From assembly GCA_941918925.1 (NCBI GenBank), contig OW799236.1, forward strand, positions 86,702,213-86,766,212: DNA of 64,000 bases, in the 5' to 3' direction. The stretch comes from Phyto melanocephala. Lineage: Eukaryota > Arthropoda > Insecta > Diptera > Rhinophoridae. Both the position numbers and the translations under genes were made by a program. Below, one piece after another: positions 59,125-64,000 of this stretch. How positions within the stretch are numbered: the first letter of the stretch is position 1; every line of letters begins with the position of its first letter. The notes under the pieces were generated by a model. That model was not told where the DNA came from. It was given only the letters and a program-made list of their open reading frames with translations, and did not search any database.

Positions 59125-60690
59125 GCAATTAATGTACAAGAAAATAAATAAATTTAAACCTATTTTTTGACCAAAATTTGGCATTTCTGGTCGTGATTAC
59201 AACCTGGTTTTAATAAGGCTATCTCTAAAAGCAGCGTTAGTTACACTTTGAGAGGCCTCTGTTATCAGTTTAACACATCTTTCCACAACTTTTGTTTGGC
59301 AAGGAAAGTCGTCAATTTCCAAGATGTTATCTTTTTTCATGAATTGAAGGTCCTCATTACAAATATGCCGACGAACCGGCGGTGCTGTAACCCTACACTT
59401 GTGTAGTAGTTTCGATGTTATCTCAATCAGAGAAGTTAATTTTTGGTGGTTTAAGTATTCTGTATTTAGTGCTACTTTCAGTTTCTCCAGCTTTGATAAT
59501 TCTTTGCAATAACAGCTCCCGAATGTGGTCTCTATCATCAAGTAGCATACTCACAAGTAAATTTCCGGGTGAGCGAAAAAAGCATTTCTTTCGATAACAG
59601 AATCCACAACTGACCTCATATATTCAGGTAAAAAACGAGATCACATAATCAGATGACAAATACGTTTGTCCTTCTTTAAAGACGTTTATTGTTTGACTAA
59701 GAACCAAGTCGAGGGCGTATACTTTAACAACGTAATTGACAAGCAGTTGAAACATTTCTGATGGATTAAGGGTACTAACGTAAACTCCGAGTAGACGATT
59801 AACGGAGGTAAGCAATCTCGATTGCGAAATTTTTTCAGGTTTGTGGTTTGTCAGCTCACGACTACAAATACCAGATTGTACAGCTTTAAATATTTATTAT
59901 CACCGACCATATTTTCCGGCAAGTCAGGCAAATTACCAGCCACCGCAAATGAAAAAACACCGTAGTTTCATTATAACAAGTAGCTAGTTAGTTTCTAATA
60001 AGTCCAAAATATTTTCTAGGTCCCGAAGTGTTTTGTCGATTACCAGAATTGAATTTTCGGTAGAAAATAAGCCAAAGACAGTTAAAACCGCAAAAGCAAT
60101 AGCAGCAGCAGAACAAGTCGATAAACCGTATCTATCACAGACCTTAGCAACTCGGGCAGTAGCAATGTATTCCGATTCTTCGTTGAAGTCGAAGATGTAT
60201 CTGTCGGAATTTTCTGGGATAGAATCAATTTGTCGGGTATGACGCGTTTTTTTTGCGATTGATCCCTATGGAATGTTCAGTTTATCTTGGCTTTCGTTTT
60301 ATTTGTCGAACTGTTTCTTTTTTATAAACTCCACATACAACCATTTTTTTTTTTTTTAATTTTTTTTGATCCAACAAAACTCAAATAAAGTACATTTGCA
60401 AGCAGCAACGTCGAAAAGCTTCTCAGATGACTCCAAAAAAAATTAGTTTGTTTTCGAAACCACATTTTCGTTTATTTTTGGGATATCTTTTCAAATTGAG
60501 GTACTGTTTGAAATAGGATTTGAGTAAGTGAATAACTCGTCCCTTTGTTACGATTGGAATCGAAGCTTTGGTCGAAATATTGTCAATTTCTTCAAAGACA
60601 TTTTCAAATATATCTGAATTTGATAGATCTTTTACATTGTATTTTAATTTCATGTTATACGCCACGATCTCCTTTATTAAAATCAATAGT
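59125..60690 (-). pseudogene. Decayed multi-copy arthropod ORF, probably transposon-derived
   Basis: Minus-strand blocks in order: KASIPIVTKGRVIHLLKSYF (60423-60686), LFDVAACKC (about 60385), VCDRYGLSTCSAAAIAFAVL (about 60130), VYALDL..., PGNLLVSMLLDDRDHIRELL (about 59540), then DDFPCQTKVVERCVKLITEA (59197-59300) and PEMPNFG. I know these blocks as a repeated protein in arthropod genomes with a short Cys motif; its biochemical role is unknown to me. Frames change at least five times, so this copy is dead. I did not find its terminal repeats. Confidence 0.68.
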
Positions 60691-60699
60691 ATATATTAT

Positions 60700-62995
60700 A
60701 TATCATATTATAAATTAGTTTAGTGTTTGTTTTTTTTAGTTTACGTATTTTGGTATTAATAAATATAACAGGTGATTTTGTTGCCAATTTTTTTATTTTT
60801 TATTTCATGTTCAAAGGTTTCTATATTTTAGGAAGTATGCTGTGACTATAAGAGAAACTAGTTCGTTATTAACAGGAGTTCGCTATGACCCTAATTATTG
60901 TAAATGTTTTGTGATCGAAAAAAAAATCCGGAATTTTTTTATATAAAATTCATTATAACTGATGTACGTTAAAAAAACTCCACTGTGTCTAGCAAACTCG
61001 TATTCGCCGGTAAAATGTTGTTGCTATACATTGTCGTGACATATTTACTTTAGGTGTCGAAATTAAGGATAGCGAAATATAATCATAAAATAATTACTTT
61101 TTAAAACTTTGAAGATCGGTAGAACCCTAAAGATATAGTTTTATTGTATTTTTAAAATCATTTTGGTAATCTACGAGTAATTACGCAAGTTTTGGGAGGT
61201 CATGCGTTAGGAAAATCAAAAAATTTTTCGGGACAGCCTACTGAACATGGCAAGTAAATAGTATTTTCTTAAAAGTCTTCATACGATCTTAAGATATTTG
61301 ATATAAATAATTTGACTTTCCTTTGATTTAATTATGTCTATAGTATGATTGACTTACATTTCTCGAAAATTTGTGTAAAACTAAATATTTGTTAAAGATA
61401 AAGTGTCATCATACCCATAGTGCTTTTTTCTTTTAATTTCTTATAACTAAATTATTACTTGATTATCAATAAAGTCTTGTCTTGTGCTGTTCCCTTCATG
61501 ATGGTGTTGCTTGGAAAATTAAGCAAAGGGTTGTATGTTTTACTTTCTTTGGGAGCATGTAAGTAAGAATTACGTATTTATACAAACAAAATTCGAACAA
61601 AAAAACAAATACTTTGAGAATTTTAATTAAAAAGTATTTATAAAATATTAAAAAAGGACAGAGAGAGAGAGAGAGCTTTACAAAAAGTCTTTAACAAAAT
61701 ATACAAAAATGAAAAATGTTTCCTCTTCTTATTTAATTCAACAAAAAATAACAATGTAGCAAATGTAACAAAATGTTTAATATTTTTTTCTTCACAGACT
61801 TTTTAAAATTTTACATCAAAGGATATTTTAGAGAGTGTGTTTTTTTTTTTTTTTTGTTTTTTCAAACAACTCATGTGAGTCGATTGTTACTCTTTATAAG
61901 TATGCATCTGTTGTACGGTTTCTGGTTGGGTTTTTTTGTCAACCATTTGATAATATGTGCGTGTGTGTGTGTGTGTATGTATTTCCATATGTTGGGCGTG
62001 AAACAAATGGTTTTGACACCTTTAAAGGTCAACTTTATTTGTGTATTTATGCAGAGGAATAAGTATTGTGTTTGTTATTTTACTGGTGTTTATTATCCTG
62101 TCCTCATTTTTGGTCAATCAGTTTTTTGTTTGTTTTTTGAGTCCCTTTGTTGTTTCATCACTTTTAAACGGTGGGTTTTAAATCTTTTTTCAATTGCGTT
62201 TCAACAGAGTATTAAGTTATCATAAAGGCGGCTTGAGTTTGTGTTAAAGGTTGTGGTCATTTTAAATATTGTCCTTGAAAATAAGTTATATTTAAATGGA
62301 ATTTCTTTTATACCACCTTTTAAGTTAAGCCAAATTTAGCCGTTCGTAATATATCATTCGAAGATGTGTTGGTGTAATTAAAGCTTTCAAGTTTTTGAGA
62401 AAATAAAAAGTACGGATCCCTCCAAAAAAAACTGTATCGCTTACTTAAGACTAACTGGCTTGTAAAAGCTCTTGTGGAAGGAAAGATTTGAAGCTAATAA
62501 AGTCTGCACTGATTACGAAATTCAAAAAAATCTTTTGTTTTTTGTAGTATTCCAGTAGTCACGATAGGTATGAAGTTCTTAAATAAAAAGGTTAAACCTG
62601 GATATTATTTTACTCCTTGTCAATTATGTTGCAGTAGTACTTTCAAGCACTTATGCCGAAAATTTAATTGTCAGCGGAAAACTACATTTTCGCGTAGTTA
62701 CAAAAATATTGTTGAATAATTATAAAAAGCGATTTTTAAAAGTCTTTTAGTTTTTTTTCGAAGTAGACTGTACAGTTTCTAACCTATGGATTACTTAGCT
62801 CTATTATACTATAAATCTTTCAAGAACCTATTTGTGTAAATAGACAGGCTTATAGCTAAAAAAAACAAAACACGGGCGTGGCGTTTAATATCGCTTTACG
62901 GAGCTTTGCGATTTGAATAACTCCAAACCGAGGAATTACTTTTATTAGCAACTATACGATTCCTCTTTTAGAAATTAGTTTTTCTAATTTATATT
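60700..62995. other. No gene recognised
   Basis: AT-rich with a GA repeat (61660-61674), poly-T (61841-61857) and GT repeat (61955-61975). The 150-codon frame at 61773-62225 spans these simple repeats and is Phe/Cys-rich; I regard it as chance. GGGCGTGGCG at 62873 recalls HINE interiors. Confidence 0.55.
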
Positions 62996-62997
62996 GT

Positions 62998-63058
62998 ACA
63001 GGGTTGCCCAAAAGTCACCGTAGGGTTTAAGCATTTGAAAACCTTTTTTGTTTATGTA
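62998..63058. mobile_element. Mariner-like end fragment
   Basis: ACAGGGTTGCCCAAAAGTCA resembles the ends at 56100 and 57594. It is followed almost at once by the Tc1-like MITE, so the rest of the element is unclear. Confidence 0.45.
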
Positions 63059-63265
63059 CAGTGCGACACAAATATGTGTAAGTGTTTATCGGCATAGCAT
63101 CGGGATCAGTGAGCGTGTGGTTTTCTATAAACGATTTTAAATACATCAGGTCCAAAAAAATTATTTTAAATTTATCTGTCCAAACTACATGATTTTAATC
63201 ATCAAAAAATTTAAGTGGGAAATAGAATCATTTAACAAACACTTACACATATTTGTTTCACACTG
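63059..63265. mobile_element. 207-bp Tc1-like MITE with TA duplication
   Basis: TIRs of 29 bp with two differences: CAGTGCGACACAAATATGTG on the left and CAGTGTGAAACAAATATGTG in reverse on the right, flanked by TA (63057-63058, 63266-63267). CAGTG-type ends fit Tc1-like elements. Confidence 0.87.
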
Positions 63266-63489
63266 TATATTTATTTGGATATGAGTGTGTTAGTGAAGCA
63301 GTGTGAGTGTATTGCAAATTTCAGGCAATCACCTTCATGTGTAAATGTAAACAAATAAATTATAAATTTCATTATCTTCCCAGCCATTATATCTCCTATT
63401 AAGAGCTAATGCCAATTGATCCACTTATTAACGGGGCTTCCCCTATTACTGGTGGCTCTGTCATGATTTCTAATAATTTTCAAAACATT

Positions 63490-64000
63490 TAGACTAAAAT
63501 AAACGCGTGTTATAGGAAGATTCTTATAAAGGTGTCGAGGTGTGCTTCACTAGGTGTCACTGGTGCCTTCAGAAGAACACCTCAGAACACCGTCTCTAAA
63601 GGTCTTCAGTGAAGGCAATGGCGATAAGGAGTTTAATCATGCTAGGTGAGTCGGAGTTGGGTAGAATACTTAATGTCGGCCATACTAGGATCTTATTGGA
63701 AACTTATGTCCCGAGGCCGAATTACGGCTTTCGAACCTGATCGAAATTTTAAAATTCTTATTAGAATCTTTATACATAAAGCACAGCGAACTCGACCGTT
63801 CGAGTAAAATTTCGATCGATATCGAATGCCGTAATTCGGCCCCAGGATTATATTGTCAGGGAAATGTGACAGAATATATGATCACAGAAATCAGTTTTGA
63901 TAGGACACCCCGACCTGGATATATTGTAGATGGATATAGGCACAGTGTAGGCAGGTGTCTGTCTATTAGGGGAAAACATTAGGATGTCATGCAGAATTTC
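63490..64000 (+). pseudogene. LINE ORF2 fragment (RT end to RNase H), runs off window
   Basis: The plus strand reads RKILIKVSRCASLGVTGAFR followed by RTPQN (thumb motif of I/R1-like RTs), then in another frame AIRSLIMLGESELGRILNVG, a MITE, and RTPRPGYIVDGYRHSVGR, where VDG is the expected first Asp motif of RNase H. Frameshifted, and interrupted by 63713-63842. Confidence 0.68.
63713..63842. mobile_element. 130-bp MITE inside the LINE
   Basis: Inverted ends GAGGCCGAATTACGGC and GGGGCCGAATTACGGC, followed by TTCGA/ATCGAAATTTTA in both arms. Target duplication not resolved (CCC on each side is possible). General design is like the MITE at 1446. Confidence 0.72.

Noticed and set aside
61773..62225. 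150-codon open frame, the second longest in the window
   Set aside because: It runs through poly-T and GT simple repeats, is Phe/Cys-rich from composition, and has no domain or splice context.

Overview
The window is AT-rich eukaryotic DNA that looks like a higher fly (Diptera, probably a calyptrate such as a blow, house or stable fly). I infer this from the transposon families: (GTCY)n-bearing mini-me/DINE-1-like elements ending in a hairpin and ACTTGTT, rosa-type mariners, fly-type LINE tails, and CTAG-ending Helitrons. No host gene, rRNA or tRNA gene could be supported. The longest open frames are short and most belong to decayed transposons, so the window is best read as intergenic or intronic DNA built from layers of transposable elements.

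Layout. 0-5.7 kb: a HINE fragment, a piggyBac transposase relic that keeps its three Asp motifs, a 117-bp MITE, then a four-deep nest (HINE B, a 4-bp-TSD element, HINE A, a mariner derivative). 6.2-7.2 kb: a broken mariner. 9.0-12 kb: a tRNA-derived SINE with a 13-bp target duplication, then a HINE interrupted by a TAA-flanked MITE and a Helitron. 14-19.8 kb: a 5'-truncated LINE on the minus strand, a LINE RNase H end on the plus strand, and a second SINE whose tail matches that LINE's 3' end. 22-26 kb: a HINE interrupted by a LINE tail, a hAT-like MITE with an 8-bp TSD, and a 34-bp perfect palindrome. 28.8-34.6 kb: two LINE relics and a minus-strand HINE split by a HINE A copy and by a second hAT-like MITE. 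37-39 kb: two LINE relics. 40-45 kb: a TTA-flanked MITE, a Helitron with a helicase fragment, and a 1.7-kb DNA transposon with a broken ORF. 45.4-49.2 kb: two MITEs joined at a shared TTA and three HINE copies. 51-58.5 kb: mariner pieces and another HINE. 59.1-60.7 kb: a decayed multi-copy arthropod ORF. 63-64 kb: a Tc1-like MITE and a LINE fragment running off the window.

The elements form no functional pathway. They record repeated insertion, with younger elements landing in older ones. The most informative observations are the two SINEs with one head and different tails, one matching a LINE in the same window; the nested HINE clusters with readable TSDs; an AT-rich module that lies in opposite orientation in two sister HINE copies; and several MITE families with TTA/TAA target duplications. 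I found no convincing evidence of a wholly new biological system.
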